Shown here: positions 1 to 10,675 of the stretch, piece after piece
Numbering within the stretch: the first letter of the stretch is position 1
Layout of the letters: every line of letters begins with the position of its first letter
From: Taenia hydatigena
Lineage: Eukaryota; Platyhelminthes; Cestoda; Cyclophyllidea; Taeniidae
Reading direction: 5' to 3'
NCBI GenBank assembly: GCA_036345935.2
Contig: JADWOT020001805.1
Span: 55,355 to 119,354, forward strand
DNA length: 64,000 bases
Program-made: the position numbers and the translations under genes
Notes under the pieces: model-generated
What the model saw: only the letters and a program-made list of their open reading frames with translations
The model's database searches: none
What the model was told of the DNA's origin: nothing

Positions 1-119
1 GGTGAAAGGTGTGGATCGAGATGATATGAGCAGGAATGCCTGAGTTGAATCAAGCAAGGCGACACAGATTGCCAAGTTGTACTCTGGCTGCATTTTATTG
101 TTTTGGTTGAACTTATTAG

Positions 120-185
120 TCGCGCCTGGCGCACTTCTACTTACCAGAACAAACTGTACACGAATCAGACCTCTTGGATAATTAG
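120..185 (+). CDS. Last exon of an EGF/TM protein gene copy (partial)
   Basis: A possible acceptor (pyrimidine-rich tract then TTATTAG) ends at 119. The following 66 bases read 21 codons and a stop, ending in EQTVHESDLLDN. The right-arm homologue at 6414-6608 ends in KQSVHESDLLLNK, so both copies preserve this short tail and nearly the same stop position. The rest of the gene would lie left of the window. Another frame, open 49-261, also aligns with 6341-6577 and ends at an equivalent stop, so I cannot tell which frame is real. Stops at 108 and 117 just before the acceptor mean the exon is either shorter here or decayed. Confidence 0.3.
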   Translation, partial: SRLAHFYLPEQTVHESDLLDN

Positions 186-269
186 AAGTGCCTCTTTTCG
201 GGTAAAGACACGATGCCTTGCTATTGCAAATCGCCATTCGGTACGGCCATTGGTACTGTGAGCGTGTCT

Positions 270-1530
270 AACAGCTGTTCTGGTGCCTTTCAGCTGCAAA
301 GTCATCACTCATCGAAACCTCCCTCATGCATTGGTTTTGCTGATTGATTTCAGACAGACACGTTAAAAGGGATGCGGTGTCTGAGTTGCCACCCCCTCCC
401 TAGGGATGGGTCTGCTGGCCTCCGGAATGTACTTGCCTGCATTCGCCCACCAACATTCGAGTCCCTCCTTCTGTTAGACCTCGAATTAGGATCCAGCAGA
501 CAAAGCCGGGATTTTCGCTTTTATTAATACGACGTGAACAAGTTTAGACAGAACCTTGGTGGACGCATAGAAGGACTGGTAGTCATCACCGTCAATCAAC
601 GAGGTCGACGACCGGATCCACGCAAATTAGTTTGTGGAAGTGGCAATAGTGCTAGGTGGTGTTCGAAGCTCCTGATTAAAAACAGATTTTGAAATCGAAT
701 AGGCAAATTTTTCTTCCTTGCTTTTTGCGGGTCTCATCATCGACGACTTTGGCGACCTGCGAAACCAGTTAGAGCATGCGCGAGTGGACTTGTGGTTCAG
801 GTGGTTTATCTGTGGCATCAAGAAGGAATACTTTGATGCCACTACACATGGCTTTGCTCAACCCACTAAACGCAAACACAATTTCGTTAACCGCTCGCAC
901 GTTTATTTGATTCCACGGGCAGACAAATCAAGGCCTAGCCGATTCGATCGAATGCACGGTCCCCAACACGCAAGGGTCGAACCGTTTTTTTTCAGTCCAA
1001 TCCGTCTAAGCTTCATGTTATCGTGACTAGTGATCAGTTTGTTTACTTTTTGAATAGAGGGGCCCTCAGTCCTCCCCTCAGTTTGATTGTCATCAAAATT
1101 ATGGAAGGAGGGAAAGGGGAATTAGGGTAGCGCTTGACAGCGATTGTTGTGTTCTCTGAAGTACTATTGGTCTCGTATTCTTATCATTCGATGTATGTTG
1201 GATTTTCATGCTAATTAAATGGGTTTTGTATTGATGTTTCATTTTTGATCGCACAGTTAATCCTCTCACCACTTGAGGTCATGTGACGCATGGATGGGTA
1301 CGCGTTGTGGTCTATGTCCCCTCATTAATGCAGACACATCTGCCCTTTGTGTCTACTTCCTCATGCATATAATCAACAAACCCGACACCAAATTCACCGG
1401 TCAGGTGGATTTACACAAACGATGTTGTTATTTTTGTGAACTCTTGTTTTGCGCTAGAGGTGATGGATTTGCTGCTGTGATTAGCATGACCTCTGACCGC
1501 TGCGCCATGAACTCAGTGTCCGATTCTGCA
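270..1530. repeat. Near-identical tract of inverted repeat, left copy
   Basis: Matches the reverse complement of 5090-6332 with only a few visible differences, for example near 617, 1240 and 1459, plus about 25 bases near 1490-1515 missing from the right copy. Similarity falls abruptly on the outer side at the AACAGCTGTTCTGG junction. The 102-codon open frame at 718-1026 is the same in both copies, but that is trivial at this identity and I see no splice or family evidence for it. A diverged third copy of the inner half lies at 40545-41010. Confidence 0.9.
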
Positions 1531-1739
1531 TATCACAGGAGGGCAAAGCGGCAGACAGACCTGAATTAGAACGTTGAGGTGTACAGAAGCCTCAGAATGG
1601 ATAGTTCGATAACCGACTGTGATTACAATCATCATTGCTCAGGTCTTGAATTTTGTGATAAACGATGGCTCAGAGTTGTAGACTTTTCAGGCTTAAGTCG
1701 TAAATACTGCCGTGTTGACATGAGGTCAAGTCGTGCGGC

Positions 1740-2465
1740 GATTAGTTATCATCCCCAATGAGACAGATTCATGTCTAACAATTGAGCGTGACATGACCTC
1801 TTTGAGAGTAGTTGTTCTGATACGATTAATGATCTTTGGAATTTTTTCGTGTTCGTTAGGCGTCTTGCGTGTGAGAGCTCTATTTGCAACGCTGCCCAAA
1901 TTTCTTCCCATAGAAAACTGTTTCCGCAAGCAGTTTAAAGAGGAGTTGCAGGCAAGGAAGCAGCGAGAGATGCATTCAAACTCAGAACTTCAGATGCCGC
2001 CATTTAAGACATCTCTTTTTCATTTGCCTTCTCACATATAAAACTGGTGTAGAGAGCAATACTTCGACGCCTTGCATTTTTTTTCGAGTTGGCTCCCCAC
2101 CTTCCTTCTTTCCTTTACTTCATTTTTTATCTTTCGTCTTTGTTACGCCTCTCATTTAGGAAGATACACTCATTGCTTAATCTTGGTGGAATGTTTCTCT
2201 TTTTATTAGAATCTAGCTAAAGCTTGGGGTTGGTTTCGGCGCCTGGTAGGGTGTCAGGGTTACCACCTAGGAAGGCCGATGTGAGTGTTGGCTTCTGCCC
2301 TCCCAAACTGGAACCAGAAGTCCGCAAGTTATGATTAGAGCGGAGCTACTCGCTGGAGGGATAATGTTGTGGCACTCCATCGCTTCATCCGTAGCAAATA
2401 CCACATCCAGAAAAAAGAGAGGTCGTGGTTGGGAGTTGCAGTTCTATAGCACCTTCACAGATCAA
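1740..2465 (-). repeat. Dispersed repeat B, copy 1
   Basis: The reverse complement of this block aligns with 10676-11390, including landmarks such as GGGTGTCAGGGTTACCACC and the CGTATCA-AACAACTACTC stretch. Similarity is diverged, roughly 70-75 percent by eye. It sits inside the part of the left arm that the right arm lacks. No convincing coding frame or terminal repeats were seen; the open frame at 1733-2041 is not preserved in the other copy. Confidence 0.7.
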
Positions 2466-3060
2466 AGCAGAACTGATTAAACACATTTAGCCAAAAGATG
2501 TCAAGTTTTATGAAAAAAGCTATAAAATACAATGCGAAATGACGCCTATTTGGCTCACGAGTTGATGATGATTTCGACCTAAAAGACAGTTTCAGAGATC
2601 GATTTCAACATTACTGCAAATAGGCTGCTCTACGTAGAACTGAGTAGCAGAATTTAGACGCATTTGCGATGAGAATTAACAGGAGTAACTATTGAGTGAC
2701 ACAGGGGAGTATGTAAATAAAAGATTAAAGGAAACAAAACCCGAAAAACACATTAATGTCCATAAACTATGAACAAATAGAAATAACTTTAGCCCTGCAT
2801 ACGCTCAGCCACCAGGACGACTACTGCTTCAACCCAATCCCCAAGATGGCGTTACTTTCAGCCTAAAAACGCCAGGCGTAAAGGGGTTACTTTCAAGAAG
2901 TTTCAAATAAACTAGTTGTATTTTCAAACCCTCGATCAAACACCATCATGGCCTTGAGCTCGATCTGCTTAAACCTGCTCTTAGCTGAAAAGAGATTTGG
3001 TTAGCGAAGAGGCCATTTACAGTTCTGCATTTGCCTCTATTTGTGTCGAGATGGTTGTGT
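2218..3060 (-). repeat. Dispersed repeat B', copy 1
   Basis: The reverse complement of this block aligns over its length with 11926-12790. Landmarks include the GTCGTCCTGGTGGCTGAG motif (near 2810 here, near 12210 there) and the ATGGTGTTTGATCG motif near 2945 and 12040. It overlaps repeat B at 2218-2465, a portion present three times in the window. About 75 percent similar by eye. No gene seen. Confidence 0.7.
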
Positions 3061-3174
3061 TGATCCCCAACTGATTACATAGCCCGCCCCCCTTCAAAAC
3101 AATCGGCACGACTAGAGACTCACGAATCCTATTAGTCTGGTCCGCATTGAAGATTTTATTCGGCTCTCATAGAC

Positions 3175-3180
3175 TATAAA
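3175..3180 (+). promoter_or_regulatory. TATA box of homeobox family, left arm
   Basis: TATAAA lies 59 bases upstream of the ATG at 3234, in the context GACTATAAACATGG. The right arm has the same box 63 bases upstream of its ATG, and copy E at 36.6 kb has a degenerate version (CCTATGAATACGG). Conservation across copies supports a core promoter. Confidence 0.5.
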
Positions 3181-3233
3181 CATGGTAAGTAATTCGAAGA
3201 AACAGTGCAGAACTGTGTGATCACAAGTACATC

Positions 3234-3350
3234 ATGTCCAACTTTACAGTGAAAAGCCTTTTGGAATTCCTCAGTCCAGAACAACTCCAACTTCTGGCAA
3301 CGCTGCTAGCAAACGTATTGTCAATCCAATTATTTCACCACACCTATGAT
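3234..3350 (+). pseudogene. Duplicated first exon of homeobox family (left arm)
   Basis: ATG opens a frame starting MSNFTVKSLLEFLSPEQLQL, closely matching the right-arm exon on the minus strand (MSNFTVESLLDLLSPEQLQF) and copy E at 36623 (MFNFTV). The promoter and first exon are therefore present twice in opposite orientation, flanking the second exon of copy A. This copy points at the 3' end of that exon and has no second exon of its own, so it should be dead unless antisense transcription occurs. A possible donor (GTATTG) follows LATLLAN. Confidence 0.6.
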
Positions 3351-3362
3351 CCCCCTTATTTG

Positions 3363-4343
3363 CCGTGTAAAGAAATTTGAGTCAGGAATTGACATGTTGG
3401 CAGCAAGCTGCTGGAGATGGTAATTTAGAATTGAGAACACGCTTACCGGAAGTTGTTGAGACCCACTTGGCGTTGGGAATGGCTGCTACACCTGTGGCTG
3501 TAGCCGCTGTTGACATAACCTTGACGACGTGTCGTAAAGGAGGGGATTTGGTGTTGGGATGTTCGGCAACGTCGTGCCAGTTTGGGGTTGGCCTGAGCTT
3601 CCACTTTGCTTTGTAGGCAAAGACAAGGCAATGCAGGATGGTTTTTGTAGTACAGGCCTTGGAGTGCTAGACGATTAAGGTTTGTGTAGAGGAAATACAG
3701 GCGCTGTCCCTAGTGCGCCCGATTTACTAGAGATAGCCTCATCAATTTTCTGCCGTTTTAATGGTGAAGGACACAGTTGGGGTTGTTGGTCTTCGTCTTC
3801 GTTCCGTGAAATATGCATATGCCCTTTGTGAAAGAGATGGTGTTTCTTATTGTGCTTGCTGTTGCACGGTAGACAACGAAGACGATGTGGTGGATTGTTA
3901 AGGATCCGAGTTTGATCCTCCCTCGGGTACAACTGGGCGTTCTGCATTAGATGCACCTGTAAGAGCAAAACGAATGGAATAAGAACACACACAGTCGCAT
4001 GTAAATAGATACTATCTCGGACCTTATAAGGGTCGAGGGTTTGTTCATGTCGAGTTTGCTATTCTGAGTATTCGATCGGTCTGTTTGATCCCAATCCTGC
4101 AGGCTGGACTGGATGCAAATACGTGGTCATTGGGACTGCAGATGAGTTTATCTTCAACTCAGCTGAATAGAAAGTGGTAATAAAAGTACAAAAGCTAAAG
4201 ATACCAGGGTATACAAACAAGAAGGATCATAGGTGTGATGAAATAATTGGATTGCTAATGCCGCTTGCTAGCAGCGTTGCAAGAAATTGGAGTTGTTCTG
4301 GACTGAGGAGGTCCAAAAGGCTTTCCACTGTAAAGTTGGACAT
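3363..4343 (-). pseudogene. Homeobox family copy A, truncated before the homeodomain
   Basis: Minus strand. Exon 1 starts at ATG 4343 (MSNFTVESLL), 63 bases below a TATAAA at 4406-4401. Exon 2 begins at 3956 after a good acceptor (GCTCTTACAG) and encodes NAQLYPRED, then a stretch with two Cys and many His (CLPCNSKHNKKHH), then the Pro/Gln-rich region (PTPNPLLYDTSS) seen in the other copies. There are in-frame stops at about 3675 and further on where QVQ became QV-stop. Homology ends at 3363, just before the homeodomain, where the inverted left arm begins. The homeodomain and last exon are missing, so this is a truncated pseudogene. Confidence 0.75.
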
Positions 4344-4400
4344 GATGTACTTGTGATCACGCAGTTCTGTACTGTTTCTTTCACTGAATTACTTACCATA

Positions 4401-4406
4401 TTTATA
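4401..4406 (-). promoter_or_regulatory. TATA box of homeobox copy A
   Basis: TATAAA on the minus strand, in the context GACTATAAATATGG, 63 bases upstream of ATG 4343. It is the counterpart of the box at 3175-3180. Confidence 0.5.
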
Positions 4407-5089
4407 GTCTATGAGAGCCAATAAAATCTCCAATGCGGGTCAGACCAATAGGATTTGTGAGTCTTTAGTCGTGCCGATTGCTTTAAAGGGGGGCGGGTTA
4501 TGTAAATTTTTATAAAACCTTAGTCTGGAGGACTCTGTATTTTGACGCTTGATTTGCTTTTACCTTAAATCTCTCTACTTTGGCCTCATCAACTGACTGT
4601 AATTTTATTTTGCCCTGTCGTCCTAATGAATAATCCTTGAGGCCGAAACGCACACATCGATGAATAGGCTGCAGAGATGCAAGTTAACCAAGCTGCCATC
4701 CGAATAAGCAGTACTTAAGCTATACATTTCCGAGACAAAAAGATTAATTTGCACCCAAATTTATGACATATTAATCAAGTTAGGGCAAATTTAATTTAAT
4801 TTGTTGGGTCTTTGGTTCCTTCTCAGTGGGTCGAATTTTAGTACCTGATGGCAAAGTAGACAGGAAAATTAGGAATAAAGCAGCGATTATCCAAATAATA
4901 ACCATTTATTGTGGGCAATAGGTTTTGCTGTTTTAATGGCAAATTTTAAGCAGAAATATTAGAGATAGTCTGAAAGGGACTAGTAATTTGGGGATGAACA
5001 GAATAATCTCGACATAAACAGAAGCAAATGCAAAACCGTAAATGGCCTCTTCCCTAACTATATCTCCTTTCCGCTTAGAGGAGGTTTAA

Positions 5090-6332
5090 ACATGCAGAAT
5101 CGGACACCGAGGTCATGCTAATCCCAGCAGCAAATCCATCATCTCTAGCGCAAAACAAGAGTTCACAAAAATAACAACATCGTTTGTGTAAATCCACCTG
5201 ACCGGTGAATTTGGTGTCGGGTTTGTTGATTATATGCATGAGGAAGTAGACACAAAGGGCAGATGTGTCTGCATTAATGAGGGGACATAGACCACAACGC
5301 GTACCCATCCATGCGTCACATGACCTCAAGTGGTGAGAGGATTAACTGTGCGATCAAAAGTGAAACATCAATACAAAACCCATTTAATTAGCATGAAAAT
5401 CCAACATACATCGAATGATAAGAATACGAGACCAATAGTACTTCAGAGAACACAACAATCGCTGTCAAGCGCTACCCTAATTCCCCTTTCCCTCCTTCCA
5501 TAATTTTGATGACAATCAAACTGAGGGGAGGACTGAGGGCCCCTCTATTCAAAAAGTAAACAAACTGATCACTAGTCACGATAACATGAAGCTTAGACGG
5601 ATTGGACTGAAAAAAAACGGTTCGACCCTTGCGTGTTGGGGACCGTGCATTCGATCGAATCGGCTAGGCCTTGATTTGTCTGCCCGTGGAATCAAATAAA
5701 CGTGCGAGCGGTTAACGAAATTGTGTTTGCGTTTAGTGGGTTGAGCAAAGCCATGTGTAGTGGCATCAAAGTATTCCTTCTTGATGCCACAGATAAACCA
5801 CCTGAACCACAAGTCCACTCGCGCATGCTCTAACTGGTTTCGCAGGTCGCCAAAGTCGTCGATGATGAGACCCGCAAAAAGCAAGGAAGAAAAATTTGCC
5901 TATTCGATTTCAAAATCTGTTTTTAATCAGGAGCTTCGAACACCACCTAGCACTATTGCCACTTCCACAAACTAATTTGCGTGGACCCGGTCGTCGACCT
6001 CGTTGATTGACGGTGATGACTACCAGTCCTTCTATGCGTCCACCAAGGTTCTGTCTAAACTTGTTCACGTCGTATTAATAAAAGCGAAAATCCCGGCTTT
6101 GTCTGCTGGATCCTAATTCGAGGTCTAACAGAAGGAGGGACTCGAATGTTGGTGGGCGAATGCAGGCAAGTACATTCCGGAGGCCAGCAGACCCATCCCT
6201 AGGGAGGGGGTGGCAACTCAGACACCGCATCCCTTTTAACGTGTCTGTCTGAAATCAATCAGCAAAACCAATGCATGAGGGAGGTTTCGATGAGTGATGA
6301 CTTTGCAGCTGAAAGGCACCAGAACAGCTGTT
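5090..6332. repeat. Near-identical tract of inverted repeat, right copy
   Basis: Almost identical to the reverse complement of 270-1530. See the left copy for differences. Confidence 0.9.
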
Positions 6333-6413
6333 GGACATGCCTACTGTACCAGAGGCCACACCGATTGGCAATTCACCATGACAAGGCATTGTGCCCTTAC
6401 CCGCAAAGGAGCA

Positions 6414-7805
6414 CTACTTATTAAGCAAGAGGTCCGATTCGTGCACGCTTTGTTTTGATAAAAGCTCCACCATTCTTGTAGCACCAAGACAGAAGAAAAC
6501 GCCTTTCGACATAAATCCCAAGTAGCGCAGTTGTAATTGGCTCGCGAAAATGGAGACTTTAGTAGGCAATTTTCCACTCAATCGAACAGTGCGATTGAGG
6601 CCAAATCTCTGTTTTTACATAAGATTAGCAATTATTTGATAAATGATGAAGACAACGAGACATCCAACTGATTCGACCACAATTATCAAAGTGGATTTCA
6701 TGTGGTAAGAATTTGTGGAGGACAATCACATCAACTCTGGATAGACAACAAAGCGCCAAAGAGACAAGGTAGCTTGAATCTATTTATCAACGGAAATGCT
6801 CAAAACTTAAGATTTCTGTCCTTTTTTGCCTATTAAGCTAATTAAGAGAAGAGCGCGGATGCACAAACCTTGAATAATCGCGAAAGGATGATAATGACAA
6901 CGAAGAAAATTGACATGCCAAGGAGGATCCGCAGCGCTCCATGTACATCACCGTTGGGCGGTTCAATCTCATCGCCATTTCCGCCACCCGTTTGTAGTCC
7001 CGTGTGGAGCTAGAAGACGAAGCACTGGAGGGTAGGAAAAGGGAGATAACAAACAGCACTTTTATTCTTTCTCTCCATCCTCCTCTTTAGTGCAGATTTG
7101 TCAAAATAGTTGAAAACTAATGACAGTGTCTGTCAATACGAGCTGAAACAGACAGGTGTTTTTTTACGTTTACAGCCATCCAAGTCAGAAATCCATCGAA
7201 AGGTCCAGAAGGTTAAAGGTAGTAGTAGGCAGCTGCTTAATCGCCTATCAGCATTCCGTCCTGTCAGCAGGTTACATGCGAACTAAATTTTGAGGATGTT
7301 TGCTATCTTGACACCAATTCCCTTAGGTCTATGGACCGAAGTCTGCATCTTTTAGCCAATGGAACCATCAATTCTAGCCTGTGACCACCGCTATTATGCT
7401 CCAAATGCTATAGCCTCAATTTTAGGCATTTTGCAATGAATTAGGCTCCCCAATTACGTGGCCTGCAATTTCATCAGCTTCGCGACTAGCTAACGACCAA
7501 ACTCATGTCAGTCAAAGTCACACTCCCGTGACTGGATTTGCATTACCATGTAATGACCCAGTCACGTCGGGCTAATAAGCCAATTTTGGGTAAAAAATTA
7601 AGTTATTCCTGGGTCGGTATCTACTACACTCACACCCTCGTAAAAGTGGTGCACTAGGCTCGGATAGAGTATCACGTGGCCATTACACCTATGGCGATAA
7701 GGGCAGAAAACACAAAGGTGGTCGCAACCACCATTGTCAAATGACCAAAGGCCAAAATATTGCGGCTTTTGGTTATATGCGGCAAATAAAGCGAAGCAGG
7801 GCTGG
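6414..7805 (-). CDS. Type I membrane protein with LRP-like EGF domain (partial)
   Basis: Three exons on the minus strand in one continuous frame. Exon 7805-7634 contains NGGCDHLCVFCPYRHRC, the pattern of LDL-receptor-related EGF-like modules, and ends with a strong donor GTGAGT. Exon 7009-6869 is exactly 47 codons, preceded by a pyrimidine-rich acceptor and followed by GTTTGT; it contains one hydrophobic segment (LLGMSIFFVVIIIL) followed by basic residues. Exon 6608-6414 follows CAG, is 65 codons with its stop, and starts RFGLNRTVRL. Phase is 0 at both internal junctions. The predicted protein is extracellular EGF, one membrane span and a short basic cytoplasmic tail. No LDL-A or YWTD repeats were found, so the N-terminus is missing or unrecognised. 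The EGF module lacks its expected last cysteines, which could mean decay. Confidence 0.5.
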
Positions 7806-7829
7806 CTTAAAATCTCGTAAACAATCATA

Positions 7830-8904
7830 ATTCCTTAGAGCAGTAATTTGAAATTGACTCCTTCACTTAAATGAGTTTGGCTATGCCAGTGACTGTTTAA
7901 ATGAAATAAGGCTACCCAATGTTGGTTAAAAAGGCTGTGAAGAGTGTGCATCCACGTTGGTTAAGCGAAAATATTCTATTTTCATGAATTGTTACATATT
8001 GAAAAGATTAAGCCTGATAGACAGCCAAACACCTCAAAGAGTTGGAATTCCACTAAATTAGCCACGACCCACGCGATGGAGGTCAGTGGAACAGGGTGTC
8101 AGACATGACCTACATTAGATCATTGCGTGATGCGCCAAGTTACCGGAATACAGTAAGGTTTGACCTATTTGTTTTCCATTGTGTGCAACCGATTGTACAA
8201 TGGTGGCCAATGTTTTGAAGGGAATAGCCATATCCATCAAGTGGTATGAAAAGAAGAATTAGTTTGCATTTCCCAGCAAGGGGACAATAAAGTAGACCAC
8301 AAGGTATAGGAACAACTAAATAGAAAACAAAAATGCGAGAGGATTGTCTCTTTAGTATAGGCCGATCTTGAGATCACTTGAAACCAACATTATCCGTGAA
8401 GGTGACACCCCACTTCCAAAGCAGGTATTGTAGATCCATCCCTAAAGCCACGTTGGATGGAACCAACTGTTATGAGGCCTCCTCAGAACATCCACTTGAA
8501 GTAATTCTACTGCTACTTCCCTTGTAAGTGCCAGTTTGCATTCCAAGAAGTCGCTTTATCTGTTGCTGGCCATACCGCTCTTAATACTTCTTAAGGACTT
8601 CTTGAAGGAATTATCCCAGTACTTGTAGGGAAAGCTTAAAGTAGAATGAACCAATTTGTTCCAATGAGCTCTTAGCCCCTCGTCAGAAGGCTGTTCAGCT
8701 ATCCATTTGCCTTTGAAGTTGAGCATTCGAGATATTTCTATCTCCCGTTTGAATATAACAAGAGGAACCTTGCAGCACAGAGAGAGATCCATTAAGGCTT
8801 GATAAAACAGTTGAGACTTTGACTGGGTGAATGGCTCACCTTCAAAAAGTAGTAGGCAACAAACACGTCCATGGAGAAGATTGAGGGAGCAATAACGAGT
8901 ATCT
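7830..8904. other. No gene recognised
   Basis: Intergenic or intronic sequence upstream of the EGF exon. The open frame on the minus strand at 8556-8792 has no recognisable motif or good splice context. No repeat copy seen elsewhere in the window. Confidence 0.4.
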
Positions 8905-9087
8905 TCAGTAATGGACCCAAATACGAGGCCGTTCGGCTAATTTAATCCACTCCTCTTCCTCCTCCAGTCCGGCGTCGATTTCTGTGTCTTGGAGGGAGTC
9001 CGTGGTGCTGGATACGATGTCAGTGATTGATGCGACAAAGGAGGCGCCAAATGCGGCCTCCTTTGCTATCCCTTGTGCACTGGAGTC
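8905..9087 (-). CDS. Possible exon with acidic C-terminus, unidentified
   Basis: Minus-strand open frame of 60 codons ending in a stop at 8905-8907. It encodes AQGIAKEAAFGASFVASITD, then Ser/Thr-rich sequence, then GLEEEEEWIKLAERP. Composition and codon use look coding. A candidate acceptor (CTCCAG) precedes TGCACAAGG, and a weak donor (GTATTTGG) could follow AERP. It might be an upstream exon of the EGF/TM gene or a different gene. I do not recognise the product. Confidence 0.3.
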   Translation of the reverse strand, partial: DSSAQGIAKEAAFGASFVASITDIVSSTTDSLQDTEIDAGLEEEEEWIKLAERPRIWVHY

Positions 9088-9536
9088 TCATTTTTTAATC
9101 TAGTGGTGGAAACCCTAAGTTAGTTAGTAGGACTTGGAACAAGAATGACATTTAGTGCGGGAAAGGGAACTGAAATTTACTTTGTAGATTGGGAGGAGGA
9201 TGAGAGCATCTAATTTGAATCGATAAAAGTTGCGCGCAAAAATTGAGATGAGGAACGTGGAGGTTGAAATGGGCTTGTGTTCCACGACCATGGGCTCCTC
9301 TACGCTTTCATGCTCCAGCGTTTGTGGGCTTTGTTTTTAAGCCAAGACAAGTTGTATGCACAATTCACGGATAATGACAAGCACCTACCTATAGTAGCGT
9401 ACTAGTTAAAATTAAGACAGAATTCATTTCAATGACATAAACAGTGTAGGAATGAGTTTTGCAACTCAAAAGAATGGCATACATAATTTCAACCTTAAAG
9501 CACTACTTAAAAGTAATCAGAAGCAGGAAATCTCTC

Positions 9537-10379
9537 GCGTCAGTTATGTGAGCCTACAGTCTCGTCGGATAGTCAATGATAACATAAAACTCCACAAAAA
9601 AGGGAAAGTCGCGTAGCTGCACCTATTTGTAATCCACTACTGAAATCGCTAATAAGTATGCCTATAAAAATAAGATTGTCAAGAGATTGATAGAGCCGTC
9701 CGGCCTGAATCAGACACAGACATGGGTGCATGCGATGATTCTTAGTTGTAAGGTTAGCAAAAGTTACCTTCATACAGCAGGAAATTTAACTGAGTGAGAG
9801 AAACACTTAGCGAATGCCGCTTTTAGTTGCACCTATTCAGCATTCCCCTACGACTGCAGAAAACACGTGGATAACGCAAATGAGCTTCATTGCTAGACAC
9901 TTTTCCGCCTGCTCTCTTTGTTTGTAGCTGTGATTTTGAAACCATATCTCCACCTAAAAGAAGAGTCAAAAGGATGATCAATTTTGGCGACTCAATCGTT
10001 GACGCTCAACCGCTACACACCAACAGCTTTCCATCAAACAAGTTCTTTAAACGCCTTAATCCTTGATTAACCTGAAACCCCGTCAAGTTAATACGATTTG
10101 CCGGTTCCTCGCGTTTATGCATATTAATGCAGTCATTTTTGTTAGGGCATTTTCATCTCAGCAGTTGGTTACAGAGTAAAGAGTACCCTACCTCTGCCTT
10201 TTCGTTTTGCCTTAGATAGTGTCTGACGTACCCCAAATTTGTTCTGCGGTGGACAGTGTAAAGAATTATGCTAAAATCAGGCATAGATACAGTGACAGCA
10301 AGTTGCTGGAGACGGAAGCACTTTGTAATTGAAGAGAAGTGTGCACAAAGTGGTTGACACCTGTGGTTGTAGCAGCTAC
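9537..10379 (+). repeat. Direct segmental duplication, copy 1
   Basis: Matches 16321-17163 in the same orientation over about 840 bases, roughly 90 percent by eye. The left edge is sharp at GCGTCAGTTATGTGAGCC and the right edge falls after CACCTGTGGTTGTAGC. Each copy contains the 3' half of a minus-strand homeobox pseudogene. Confidence 0.9.
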
Positions 10380-10675
10380 TGATCTAACTTCGATGAGGTG
10401 TCAAATAGAAGTAAATTCGGTGTTGGTAAGTTTGGCATCGTAGTGATGGTTCGAGATTGCTCTGAGCTTTCACTATGCTTTGGAGATAAGGACTCCGATG
10501 CAGGATGTCTGCTGTAGTGAGGCTTTGAAGGGCTAGTCGGTTTTGAAGTGCGTGTGGGAAATATAGGCATTGCCCTAAGATATCCGATTTGGTTGAAGTA
10601 GTCTTATTAATGTTCAGCCACTTTGGTGGCTATTTTTTACATAACTTGGCAGCCTTTGGCTAAACGTGGTTTTTA
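9837..10675 (-). pseudogene. NK2-like homeobox pseudogene, copy B
   Basis: Minus strand. Exon 2 runs from 10675, where repeat B truncates it, to 10072. It includes the Pro-rich motif LPTPNLLLFDTSS, a damaged homeodomain start (GRVLFT) and the helix-2 end RINLTGFQ, which stops at residue Q44. A 118-nt intron (GTTAAT to TTTTAG, 10071-9954) follows. Exon 3 (9953-9837) begins VEIWFQNHSYK, that is homeodomain residues 45-55 with W48, F49, Q50, N51 and Y54; Y54 is typical of NK2-class proteins. Several stops and frameshifts interrupt the homeodomain, and one base is missing after the YK codons compared with copy C, so the tail is out of frame. No exon 1 is present. Confidence 0.75.

Larger units (their letters stand above)
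49..3362 (+). repeat. Left arm of large inverted repeat
   Basis: Read forwards, this block matches the reverse complement of about 4222-6600. Three zones differ in similarity by eye. 49-269 is moderately similar. 270-1530 is almost identical, with only a few substitutions and one small gap. 3081-3362 is roughly 90 percent similar. The stretch 1531-2966 is absent from the right arm and holds another dispersed repeat. The arm probably continues left of the window, because the matching right arm runs into a gene. The central spacer is 3363-4221. Confidence 0.9.
4222..6600 (-). repeat. Right arm of large inverted repeat
   Basis: Reverse complement of the left arm. It includes the inner part (4222-4500, promoter and exon 1 of the homeobox family), the almost identical tract 5090-6332, and a diverged outer part reaching the tail exon of the EGF/TM gene. 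The 4500-5005 segment has no counterpart in the left arm but resembles 11700-11925 in part. Confidence 0.9.

Noticed and set aside
718..1026. 102-codon frame identical in both inverted-repeat arms (also 5576-5884)
   Set aside because: Identity follows from the near-identical DNA, not from selection. It is absent from the diverged copy at 40.5 kb, and no family or splice evidence exists.
270..6332. Inverted repeat considered as a DNA transposon with long terminal inverted repeats
   Set aside because: No transposase, no target-site duplication, and the spacer is part of a homeobox pseudogene; segmental inverted duplication fits better.
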